In this document: piece by piece, positions 22,446-32,037 of the stretch
How the letters are laid out: the number at the start of each line of letters is the position of its first letter
How positions within the stretch are numbered: the stretch's first letter is position 1
NCBI GenBank assembly: GCA_024516035.1
Contig: CM044959.1
Span: 22,866,884-22,930,883 of the forward strand
From: Bactericera cockerelli
Taxonomy: Eukaryota > Arthropoda > Insecta > Hemiptera > Triozidae
Length of the DNA: 64,000 bases
Direction of reading: 5' to 3'
Position numbers and translations under genes: made by a program
The notes under the pieces: model-generated
Database searches by the model: none
Seen by the model: only the letters and a program-made list of their open reading frames with translations
Told to the model about the DNA's origin: nothing

Positions 22446-22699
22446 CCCAACCATTTTGTTAAAGTTCCGAGACGTGCGCTCGAAATTTAAGAAAAAGGGC
22501 TCCAATCAAGCTGAACAGGAGATCTGCTTGAAGCGTCTGAAGTTTATTTACAAGACGTTTAGTGTTGTTTGAACGTTGACGTTTAGTGACGTCATTGTGA
22601 AGGGAAGTAGACAGACAGGCTAATAATTACTGACAAAGGTCTCCAGAACTATTTCAATTAAAAGTCTATGTTCTGTAAAAATGTTGATGGCAAGTTGAA

Positions 22700-22885
22700 T
22701 GTAACCGAATATACCTGTTACTTAAGTTATGCAACGTCCAGCGAGGTTAAGTAGGGTGACCATTTAAATTAGAACTCTCGTGATGCTGGACTTACCCGGC
22801 CCAATCAGTGAGGTTAAAGTGGATATCTGATTTGTGATTTTCCAGCGAATGGAGGATAAAACCCTCGTTCTAGGTCAAATGGCTT
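22700..22885 (+). repeat. SINE family A, A1 form with 5S-rRNA-like head
   Basis: AAGTTATGCAACGTCCAGCG then AGGTTAAGTAGGGTGACC matches the 5S rRNA phrase AAGTTAAGCAACGTCGGGC…GGGTGACC with few changes. It is followed by CTCGTGATGCTGGACTTACC, CCCAATCAGTGAGGTTAAAG and TCCAGCGAATGGAGGATAAA. Confidence 0.65.
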
Positions 22886-24014
22886 AGACCTTAGATGTTC
22901 AAGAGCTTCTTTTACAGCTCCATATACAATATGTAAATATACATTTTGCGTTGTATTCATTTACCTCTAAAATATAGATAGGCATACTTGAAATTTGGCC
23001 CTAAATAGATACCTCATTCGTTAAGTTTGGGTTCCCTGCACAACAAGGTAGGAGAATGCGATTCATAAACAGTTTAAAATAATGGACAATGGCAATAAAA
23101 TATGATGAATTCCATGTTTCCATTTTCCAAATGGAGCCCAGTACGGTGAATGTGATGTTTTGTAACACATAAATTTACGTAACGATTATAATGATATGGG
23201 AAAGAAAATTGAAATAGAAAAGGAAATAAAAATGTTTCTTGTAAATGTCTCTCTTCTCTTACTTTTGAAAATAATAATATTCTATAATAATGGTAGTACA
23301 ATAAAAATCGAACCCGCCAGAATACGCATGTCTGACATATAGAGAGAGAAAGAGACTGCTTTAGAGGAGAGAGGGACAGAGAGAGGGGCTGAAAGTATTT
23401 GAACTTTCTTAATTTTGTAATATTTATGATCTTATTTTTAAGGAACTATCTGTTATATTGAAAGGAAGAAATTCAAAAACACAAAATAAATATGAAGACA
23501 GCAAAAAAATTGAATCAATTTTTTTATGAAAAAAGAAAAATGAAAAAAAAAGACATTATATCTTTACACGCGTAAAAAAGTCGCTACTGCTCTCTTGAGT
23601 CTTGGAGGGTTTTAAGTTTTGACGTTATTTACGAGCTTAGGTTTAAAAATTTGAATGGACTTATTAAAGAAATCAAGTTTAGCCTTTTTATACATCGATA
23701 TTATGAATTACCAGGAAAGTGTAGATAAATTATAATATGTATTAAGAGCTCACATAAAAGTGAACAAGATGGATGGTCACAGGTTGGTTAATTTTTGGGA
23801 CAAGGATAAGCTGGTCTTAAGGTCAAGTCAACATCTGGCATTTGATACTTCGTTCTCAATAGTGAAAGAAGTCTTACCTGTCCTTCCGAAGCTATTATAG
23901 CCTCTGGACTTTGATTTTCAAAAAAGTTATGCCAAGTTAATCTAGTTATTTTTCAGCTCAAAATAACATTCCTACTTGGTTATAGATACGTATTTTTACT
24001 ATTATAATAATGAC
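22886..24014. other. no gene seen; GA tract
   Basis: Contains a GA-rich tract at about 23338-23390 and AT-rich unique sequence. A CAG|GTAAGA donor-like site is present on minus near 23874, without a clear exon. Confidence 0.4.
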
Positions 24015-24190
24015 GCTCTTCAGGGTTAGATAACCACCAGGCGAAGTTAATTCTCAAAGCATTTTCTACCACCTAATCCTCAAAGTTTGATTATTATGTG
24101 GTCACAAACTCAAATTATTAAGGAAAAATTCACTGGGTGGATTTGGAACCATCGAATCCCTACACTACCTGGATTAGGTAAATAATGCAT
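24015..24190 (-). repeat. SINE family C
   Basis: On plus it reads GATAACCACCAGGCGAAGTT, CTCAAAGCATTTTCTACCAC, TGTGGTCACAAACTCAAATT, then TACACTACCTGGATTAG. This is the antisense of a tRNA-like head on minus. Copies: 41222-41445, 51580-51865, 61380-61700 (all minus) and 46970-47070 (plus). Confidence 0.75.
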
Positions 24191-24939
24191 ACAACTAAAC
24201 ACAACCACTTTAAATTCAAATTTTAAAACCCCTAAAGCACCAACATATTACCTCATCAGCAACAACATTGTTTATCAAGCAGTAATGAACTATGAATTCT
24301 CTAACTTGAATGATCCACAAAAGCAATAATGGAATATTATGCTTTTTTGATCCCTTATAGACTTTCGAGTTGATAGACCTTCCTTCTCAGAAAATTCAAA
24401 AACAGCTACATTTATTGACCTTACCCTGCCTATTTTGGGTCGTAAATAGCCACTAGAATCACGAAGCTTGGAATTTGAGTGTTCACCCTCCAAGTTCTAA
24501 ACACGCTGGATGTTGCAATAACCTTGGTATGATCTAAGAGCCAGTCATTTTGGATTATTATCACAAACACAAATTTAATATCATAAATTGAGGATTCCAC
24601 TCTTTAATCACTGATGCCCCTGCCAAGTGGGTTCGGTTCTCGGTCGCGACAAATATTCAGAACTAGTTATTTGTGTTCTTACTTTTGGATAATCATTCTA
24701 TTTCTAGGTACCTTGGGTATAATAACTGCGACCTTTTATAGTAGGAAGTTTAGATAACTATAGACCACCAGAGTTCAAAGGATCAGCTGATAAAAAGTCA
24801 AAGCTGAAATAATATTATTTTATTTCTGTAGTTTTAAACCTATACCAAACAGCAAAATTACTTATAAAAAGAGATTTATTTGATTTAAAAAAAAAAAAAA
24901 ATCCTATCTTTTTCATTTACTTTGTCTTTTCTTAAATTT
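24191..24939. other. no gene seen
   Basis: AT-rich. GTTCGGTTCTCGGTCGC near 24632 is weakly box B-like but no box A is convincing. Confidence 0.35.
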
Positions 24940-25085
24940 ACTTTGGGTCGGCACTGGCCAACCTTTTCCACAAGGTTGAGCTTGGTTGGCTCTAGCATGC
25001 ATCCTTCCACATATGGCTGGATGCTCTTCCTAACGCCAACCCTGTTAAGGCCGCCAAGGATTTGTGTTGTTGTCTTTAGGCCTGA
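24940..25085 (-). repeat. SINE family A (A2 3' half)
   Basis: Antisense copy: TTTGGGTCGGCACTGGCCAA, AAGGTTGAGCTTGGTTGGCT, GGATGCTCTTCCTAACGCCA. The minus-strand reading gives the A2 3' blocks in order. Confidence 0.75.
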
Positions 25086-25134
25086 AATTTTTATTGTATT
25101 TGTTAAGCGTTCCCCAGCGAAACCAGATTATTAT

Positions 25135-25530
25135 TATTATTTTTTTAAATTAATAATAGTAGGCGGCAGGTATTGAAAAAAATTATGATAATTTTTATTT
25201 CTACATAGTATAAGATTATGATGTCCTTCCTGACGTGACCGCCGTGGTGAGTGAGAGAAGAATGCGGCGGCAAACGGGTAAACTTCAAAAGTTTTACGTA
25301 AATGCTGATGGAAAAGAAAATCTCCGATTGCATCACAAGTGGCGAAAATTCCCGGCAGAGAGCGCCAGGTGGCGGGGAAATATTCCAGACAAATATTAAC
25401 ATTGAAACAAACCCCCCTCCCTCCCTCTTCCTCCGGGACACCGGGATAGGTACATTGAGACAAATACACCTACACCATATACACAGCATCATTGCCTGCC
25501 ATGTTTCGCTCACTTAGCGCAACACTGTAT
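25135..25530. other. GC-richer segment with overlapping frames, no gene assigned
   Basis: Two minus-strand open frames (110 and 122 codons) and one plus-strand frame (71 codons) overlap here. On plus, TTTTATTTCTACATAG could be an acceptor and CCGTG|GTGAGT a strong donor, but the 38-nt segment between has stops in every phase. CTCCCTCCCTCTTCCTCC near 25418 is pyrimidine-rich. Long opposing frames with no repeat explanation make it worth checking, but I do not call a gene. Confidence 0.2.
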
Positions 25531-25844
25531 TGTACTGTATCTCAAAATTCGCCACTATTCAGGGGAGCGTGTTTTTGTGTTTAATGTCGATAATAGAATC
25601 GGTAGATAATAATTAAATATGTTTTTCTGTTTCTTGTCCTAATTTTAACTCCATGAAGTATATGGCATAGGACAAATAAATTTAGGCAGCTGGATACTCT
25701 TTAAATCAGCGGAGTTATTTGCTGTCCGGTGAATTAATGAATCGGGAAAGTAAAAGTACTATTACAACACTGGATAGAAAACAAGATATTGGCCTCGACT
25801 TCGAAATTCAGGCTTTCAAATAATGAGAGATGAATGATCACTCA

Positions 25845-26000
25845 AACTCGACCTCTCGTGATGCTGGCCTATTCCCGGCCCCACTCAGGCTTAGTAAGGT
25901 TAATTTGAGCAAATCGTTTGTGAGTTTCTAGCGAATAGAGCGTACCCCCTGTCATGATAATATATGACCATGCAGTTAAAAGCAAAGTAAAAAATATAAA
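25845..26000 (+). repeat. SINE family A, A1 form
   Basis: CTCTCGTGATGCTGGCCTAT, CCCGGCCCCACTCAGGCTTA, GTTTGTGAGTTTCTAGCGAA and GACCATGCAGTTAAAAGC match the A1 order seen at 61140-61303. The tail is degraded. Confidence 0.75.
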
Positions 26001-26598
26001 CAATAATAATGAGATATCATCTGAATATTTACATTTATTCTTTACAACAATGTATGAGTTTCTACATCTACCGAAGCAATGGATTTCAAAAAGACATTAA
26101 TTTCATTTCCCAAGAACTGCAAGTGATAAAACTCAACACACTAACGTCATGTCAGAGGTGCGGATGTTCAGTATTGTTCAGAACTTGAAGTGCAGAAATT
26201 TTCGAAAAAAAGGTGAATTTTTTCGATATCACTTACGCCCATACGGTCAAAATTTTACGGGGTATATATTAATTGGGAGATTGTTTTCATTAACTGAATA
26301 ATAATATTTAAATTAATTAGGAAAAACGGTCTATGCATTGGTGTCTCACTGTTACAAGAATGCATGTATAATACGAGTATGAGTATCAATGAAGAAGGTA
26401 AACAGTTAAATTTTAGTTCCTATTGTTGCCTACAAACGTACATTATATGGATTTTTTATAGGTACTTCAAGAATTTTTTTCAAGACTGCGTAAATTTTCA
26501 TCGACCTATAGTATTTTTTTTTTTTTTTTCTTAGCCTGCAGACAAAAGTAGACTACGAGGCCAAAACAGTACCTCACAGATATGTCTCTGGCAAGGGT
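26001..26598. other. no gene seen
   Basis: AT-rich with a poly-T run at about 26515-26530. Confidence 0.4.
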
Positions 26599-27036
26599 TG
26601 AATCCATAGCTCCATCACTAGCGCCAAAATCCTGGCAAACTTGAAAATTCTGCCAGAGTTGCGCATTCAGACACCTTCCCCTTTTCTTGTCCAATGTTTA
26701 CCTTGTTCCACGCTCAGTACAAATGTACAAGAAGGTACGAATAGAATTTTAAACTTCCGGAATAACTTCTAGAACTAGAATATATAAACAATGAATGATC
26801 AATGTATATTAATAAATTATGCAATGCTTTTTGATTCATTGTCTTGATTCATCAACTGTCCATAGTATATTTGACGCGGTCCTTTATAAATTTACAATAG
26901 CCACTGAAGCCTCTTTTGACCCATTTCGGCTCTTTTCGCTCTCGTAAAAAGTTCACCAAGTTTCAATAATTATGATCAGAGTAGAATTCTGGAGAATTTC
27001 CTCATCATGATCGCTAGTGATGGAGCTATGGATTCA
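26599..27036. repeat. 25-bp perfect inverted repeat pair, unexplained
   Basis: TGAATCCATAGCTCCATCAC plus TAGCG at 26599-26623 is the exact reverse complement of 27012-27036. The 388 bp between are AT-rich and carry no frame. The right arm overlaps a 24-bp perfect palindrome at 27032-27055. Confidence 0.75.
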
Positions 27037-27055
27037 TGATCAATTGATCATGAAT
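27032..27055. repeat. 24-bp perfect palindrome
   Basis: Arms ATTCATGATCAA and TTGATCATGAAT meet with no loop. Confidence 0.85.
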
Positions 27056-27084
27056 AATTAGAAGAAAGTTACATGCCTACATTT

Positions 27085-27185
27085 AAGGTTTACCAAAATG
27101 TTTTCATATTTGTGTTAATCACTTTCATGATGTGTCACAACTACACCAAGTCGCTTTACAAAATCTTCGTTGAACCCAGGACATG
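27085..27185 (-). repeat. SINE family E, partial
   Basis: Antisense of the family E body: TGTGTTAATCACTTTCATGA, CACAACTACACCAAGTCGCT and TTGAACCCAGGAC, the last being a degraded box B. Confidence 0.65.
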
Positions 27186-28184
27186 AAAAACCAGTTTACG
27201 GCCATGTCTCAACCTTGAGTTTCATATTTCCAACAATATTACCAGTACCAAAAAAAAAATATGAGCAAAAATATATTTTTTACAAAAACGAACACAATAT
27301 TGTCATTAATTTACTGGTTGGAGCTGCAGGAGTCATTTTGAAGAAATTGATTTATTTTAATCGATTTTCCCGAAATTTATGAAAGACATTCTTGTGGATG
27401 GTGATCATTGGAGGATCTCGCCGCATAATTCATCATGTACTCTACAAACCATCCTGCACATAACCACCATCACTCTGTCATTCACTACTTGAATCTGACA
27501 CAGAAGTCACAGTACTGTGTCCTGCAGCAGGCATCCAGATTAGTGATGTCAATTGTTGGATTAAAAAAAATCACTTTCTTTCTCTTCCCCTTTTAATTTA
27601 TTGTAAATAATTATGGTGAACTGTAAATTTAGTGCCGTTGTGAATTTTAAGCAAACGGATAGTAGGTTATAAACATAATTGCTCGAACAAGAGGATGAAG
27701 ATAAAGCAATTCGTACAAATAAGATACTCCCAAAACGTAATTTAGAAGCTTTTGTCTGTACATTCTCGTACATTGTATTTCATTTTCTGTGGAAAGCACA
27801 AGTATCATTTTGAATATCCATACATAGTTGCGCATTTTCACGATAGAGACCACGTGCAGTATCATACAGACACCGGGAACTCATCAACTTAGGAGTCTGC
27901 ATTGGTAAAAGCTTCGCTCCAACAATTAGGTATATTGTTGCTGAATTCACGGGTTATTTGGTATTGAACTCGAATATGAATTATTATTATTTATTATATT
28001 GAGTAATTTCAATAATAATATTTAGAAATGTTATCTTACATACATACTCAAAATACCCTCAAATTATTATTCATACCCATTTCGTATTATTATGTGAAAC
28101 ATTGTATCTTATTTTTGCTAACATACGTATAACTTAGTTATCTTATGAAAAAAAAAATGCAAGGTACATGTGTCAATGACTTGT
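27186..28184. other. no gene seen
   Basis: AT-rich unique sequence with short unsupported frames on both strands. Confidence 0.4.
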
Positions 28185-28282
28185 AAGATCACTGAATATA
28201 AGCAACGTCCAGCCAGGTTTGGACTTGGTGGGTGACTTCGAAGTTTCAAACCAATCAAACCGACTCAGGCTGGGTGAGCTAA
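28185..28282 (+). repeat. 5S-rRNA-like SINE head (family A)
   Basis: GATCACTGAATATAAGCAAC, GTCCAGCCAGGTTTGGACTT and GGTGGGTGAC line up with the 5S rRNA stretch GATCACCGAAGTTAAGCAAC…GGTTAGTACTTGGATGGGTGAC. ACTCAGGCTGGGTGAGC, the family A core, follows about 40 bp later. This is the clearest 5S-like copy in the window. The similarity is to a remembered consensus. Confidence 0.65.
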
Positions 28283-28881
28283 TATTATTGCTAATTGGTT
28301 GGTTTATGGCTATCAAGAAGTTTTAAGCTAGAAAAGTGAACTCAAAAATACCCAATTCAGAATTTTCGGCCTTAATTTCATAATGACCAACATACTACTC
28401 TAGTCTGAGTTTTTTTTATCATCAAGATTTTTATACCGTGAGGCGTAGGTATACCATTTCCCGATAGCTCATAGTTTTTCGTTCTTCTATCACTGGATAT
28501 TGGAACTAGATAATCGTGACTGTGAAAAAATTGTTCCATGCTAGAGTGGGAACTAGGGGGTTAGAAAAACTGCATACGTGCTTACCGATTCTACCAACTG
28601 AGATAATTTATTAATTTACGATCCCACAGAACTGTTTACTTGCCTTGGTTCATCAAGATTCTAGCACTATCACAATTTACACGTTTGAGAAGAGTAGTGG
28701 AATTATAAAAACCGTGAAAAAATTTCGTCATCGACATCAACAACAAAAAAAATCGTTAGGTAGGAACGGGTTGAAGACTAGAGGGAAAACTAGGATCGCG
28801 ACGATTTCTTTCCTAACGACGACTTAAAAAACCGTGACAGGTAAAAAATCGCGTCCATAACCGAGCCCCACCCTATACCCT
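28283..28881. other. no gene seen
   Basis: AT-rich with a 60-codon unsupported frame at 28645-28827. Confidence 0.35.
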
Positions 28882-29070
28882 AGACCCTGATGGTACCTAC
28901 AGCTTGATAAAGGCACATGGTGCTTAATCTCAAAGGATCCCTATTCCCTAGCTTAGACTCAAGGCTAGACCGGTACCACGTAAAATCTAACCATGTTATG
29001 AAAGTAAGCGACCTGAACGGAGTCCCAAAAATCGTCTATATCAAGCTGTAGGTACCAGGGTCTGGGGTCT
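28882..29070. mobile_element. small foldback element, about 190 bp
   Basis: Arms at 28884-28909 and 29039-29061 are inverted copies (shared GGTACCTACAGCTTGATA), the left arm with a 3-bp insertion. The interior has no frame. Flanking duplications could not be defined, so it may be a foldback MITE or a simple inverted repeat. Confidence 0.6.
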
Positions 29071-29126
29071 ATTGAAAACTATACAAATTGTATCTTTACG
29101 GTAGTTATTTATGCCTGTCAACTTAC

Positions 29127-29231
29127 CGATTTTCAACACATGACTGAAGAACTGGTAGTAGTTTTAACCTCCTAAGTCCAGGTAGGAATCACAATACTCT
29201 CTAGGCACCATTTGCGAGTAAGAACTTACCT
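29127..29231 (-). promoter_or_regulatory. putative recursive splice site and recursive exon
   Basis: On minus, TATTTCTATGTCCTCAG is joined directly to GTAAGT at the 29230/29229 junction, the back-to-back acceptor-donor arrangement of insect recursive splice sites. A second donor, ATCG|GTAAGT, lies 103 nt further on (donor begins 29126), as expected for a recursive exon recognised by exon definition. The 103 nt contain stops in all phases, also usual for exons skipped after recursive splicing. Strand agrees with other minus-strand exon candidates. Confidence 0.45.
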
Positions 29232-29586
29232 GAGGACATAGAAATAGGTGCACAGTTATTAAATAATTAGAATATTTGAAATATACAATACATATTTAAA
29301 AAATACAAAACAGAAAGGGCCGAATTCTAAAACGGGATTTTTAAAATAAGCCGTGAAGTCGGGGTTTTAATAAATCACATAGCACCATAGTCCGACTTAA
29401 GGGAACAGTCTGGCTTATTTTTCATTTAATCTTGATGCTGTTTTTCAAATTTGAAGAAAATTGGTTAAGTGGATTTGGAGATACAAGTGATTTTGTATAA
29501 AATCTCAAAATTGGCACGTGTATACAATGTGAAACAATCACGAGGAAGTATTGTGTCCATAAATAGCAGTGTTTTTTTTTTCTTAC

Positions 29587-29632
29587 CTGTCTACTGGGTT
29601 ATAATATGAGCACTGAGTACGATCTAAAGATT
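29587..29632 (-). CDS. possible 46-nt exon
   Basis: On minus, AGTGTTCTTGTTTTAG is a good acceptor and GACAG|GTAAGA a good donor. In the phase with two leading bases the 46 nt are open (SLDRTQCSYYNPVD); the other two phases contain stops. The segment is too short for family recognition. Confidence 0.3.
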
Positions 29633-29739
29633 CTAAAACAAGAACACTGGCGTATTCTTTGAGCGACAAATGTGATTTTTATTATGCACTTAATGTTTCC
29701 CCATCATGTATGAATTATATGGCATGACAGTTATCAGGT

Positions 29740-30554
29740 TGACTTGATAAAATATAGGTGAGGTGCGGACTCCTCTGATCCATGTTTTGTTTTTTCCTGC
29801 CCTTTAAGCGTCTCCAACTGTCCAGCAGAAAATTCAAAATTGTGACCCTTCCATAGAATCAGATTATCATAGATAGGTTTTCCATTAGATTTCCATCCGC
29901 TTTGTAAAAAAAAAGTAATTAGATATAAAAGTGTAAAGCTACACACAAGCTGACCAATTTAGAAAGAGAGAGAGAAGGTTGTAAAAAAATATGTAATGCT
30001 AAAAGATAAACAGTTCAAAGACTTAAAAGCAAATCAAATTGTAATTAATAAAATTTACACCCAGAATAGACAGTGGTGATGAAAGGCTTACAGGCGCGAG
30101 ACCAGGTGATGAGGAAAGGGACTAGAAAATAATAATAATAATTAAATCAATCTATTACTTCCGAGAATATCAATTTTACAAATCTAATATTAGACATCGG
30201 AATGTTGCTGCGATTTCAATTTTTTCTTCTTCATATTTCTGGACCTTTCGTAACCTTAAACTTATAGTCTTTGTTTATGTCTGTCGGATGGACTTTGTGT
30301 ATGTCTATTCTATGCATTTTGCAACGCGCAAATTTTAGAAACTACTGAACGGAAACTACTCCTTTGCTGTCCATATAGTGTCCAGACGAGGAAAGCATTA
30401 ACACAATGCATCATGATCTCATCGAACCCATCAGTCGTGGGACTTATCAAGTAAAGAACATACGAAGTTGAATCGGATTGACAATAGGTAAAATTTGTTT
30501 ACATCAATAAAATAGACCTAATAGATACATAATTTATTAATAACATTAGCTCCT
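29740..30554. other. no gene seen
   Basis: AT-rich; TGTCTGTCGGATGGAC near 30277 may belong to the same old repeat type as 17545-17720. Confidence 0.35.
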
Positions 30555-30745
30555 AAGCTAACCTTAACTTATTGGTGAAAGTGAGGTAAATGTGTGTAGC
30601 GGGCAAGTATATACAATTCCCAGCAATTGGAATATTGGAGGGTAAAACTCCTGTCCTGAATAACCAATATCAGGATGTTTAAACCAAAATAGAATCATTG
30701 GACATGGGAAGAGCCTATTATACCCTGGATCTGGGATTTTTGGCG
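30555..30745 (+). repeat. SINE family A (A2), diverged
   Basis: AAAGTGAGGTAAATGTGTGT, TTCCCAGCAATTGGAATATT, GGAGGGTAAAACTCCTGTCC and AAAATAGAATCATTGGACAT keep the A2 order with many changes and one insertion. Confidence 0.6.
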
Positions 30746-32037
30746 TCCAAATAATCCGTCCACTACCGTAAAAAGAGTTATCAGCGCCTATCTCACGGGA
30801 TTATAACCATTATACTTGTACATGTATGTACATTTGTACAATTGCACATGCATGTATAGTCAGCTAGTCCAATTATAGCTCTTTAGCAGCGCAGCGGTTT
30901 TTGCTTTTTAGCAAATTCATGTTTACAAATTTTGGACAAACTAAAGTTTGGACAAAGTTAAGTAAAGTTACCTTGAAACATAGCATGCCTTTGCTTCTCC
31001 TACAGAAGACCCTGGTATGAGATATTTTATTTTCGTTTGGGAAGCTAGTTCATTAATCACAACAGATATTGATTAGCCTGAAAAAATGCTGATGATGTAG
31101 TGGGTATTCAAAATTAATAATTAATTACAATTTACAAAATGTTATCTAAATACTCGCACATTTGCCGTGCACTAACAGATACTGCTCTTGTATCTTAGGG
31201 ATCTAATTTCTTATGAATACCAGCCTACCTATTCTATATTATTATGGGACGTCCAGATGTGAGAGTGAAAAAGCTCAACTTTTAAAAAATGGAAATTTTG
31301 AATCTTAAATTTCAGCTTAATCGGACTTGTACTTCGCGAGATATGCCAGTATTTGAATGAGCTCATTTAAAAGCTCATCTCTTGAAAAATTGACGTTTCA
31401 CGTCATTGGTAAACATACGAAATTTCAGCTCAATCTGACTTATGAACAAAGTTGCGGCGATAAGAAAGCTATTTATACCGAGGCGTAGTAAGTCGTAGTA
31501 GATACTAAAGAGTCCCTTATTGTCAGCTGCTCGAACAAAGTCTCTTGTGTTCAAAAACCGGGATCATTTGAGCTCGGCTGAAAAAAAATTCAGTGCATCC
31601 AGTATAATCTAAAATTTCATTTATTTCCTTCCGTGTATTAGTTTTCTACCTCCTTGCTATCGATTTCTTATTCTGACAGTCGAAAAATAGAGAGAAACAA
31701 TAGTCGGGCGAACTGGAAGGTTTGAGAAAACTTTCTAAAAATAATAGTTGGGAAACCTCCAAGTTTCATTATATTTTCTCTGTCTAACAGTGAGGATGTG
31801 TGGTGCAGGTGTCTTATTGGTATTGTGAGCGCATGTTATACCTACCTATATTTATTATGAGTAGATATCAACTGCCATCAGACATTGCTGATTTCTCAGA
31901 CACAAGAGATGTAAGCCACGATCTGACTGAGAACTAGTTAGTGGGATTCGATCATAATTATATTTTGATTCTAAAGGAAGAATATGAAACGTTGCGAGAC
32001 AATATGTTGCACAATGGGATCCTGAGTTCTGATAATA
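30746..32037. other. no gene; repeated AAATTTCAGCTYAATC phrase
   Basis: Within 31240-31480 the phrase AATTTCAGCTTAATCGGACT recurs as AATTTCAGCTCAATCTGACT, and a related inverted phrase is near 39698. This suggests an old dispersed repeat without visible ends. Confidence 0.3.

Noticed and set aside
23874..23905. Minus-strand mini-exon ending in GGACAG|GTAAGA
   Set aside because: The donor is good, but the only acceptor (ATCAAAG) lacks a pyrimidine tract near it.
25145..25513. Minus-strand gene of 110-122 codons
   Set aside because: Two overlapping frames of unlike composition, no recognised motif, and no supporting splice-bounded exon; kept only as an unassigned stretch.
28185..28250. 5S rRNA gene
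   Set aside because: Only part of the 5S sequence is present, diverged, and it runs into the SINE core.
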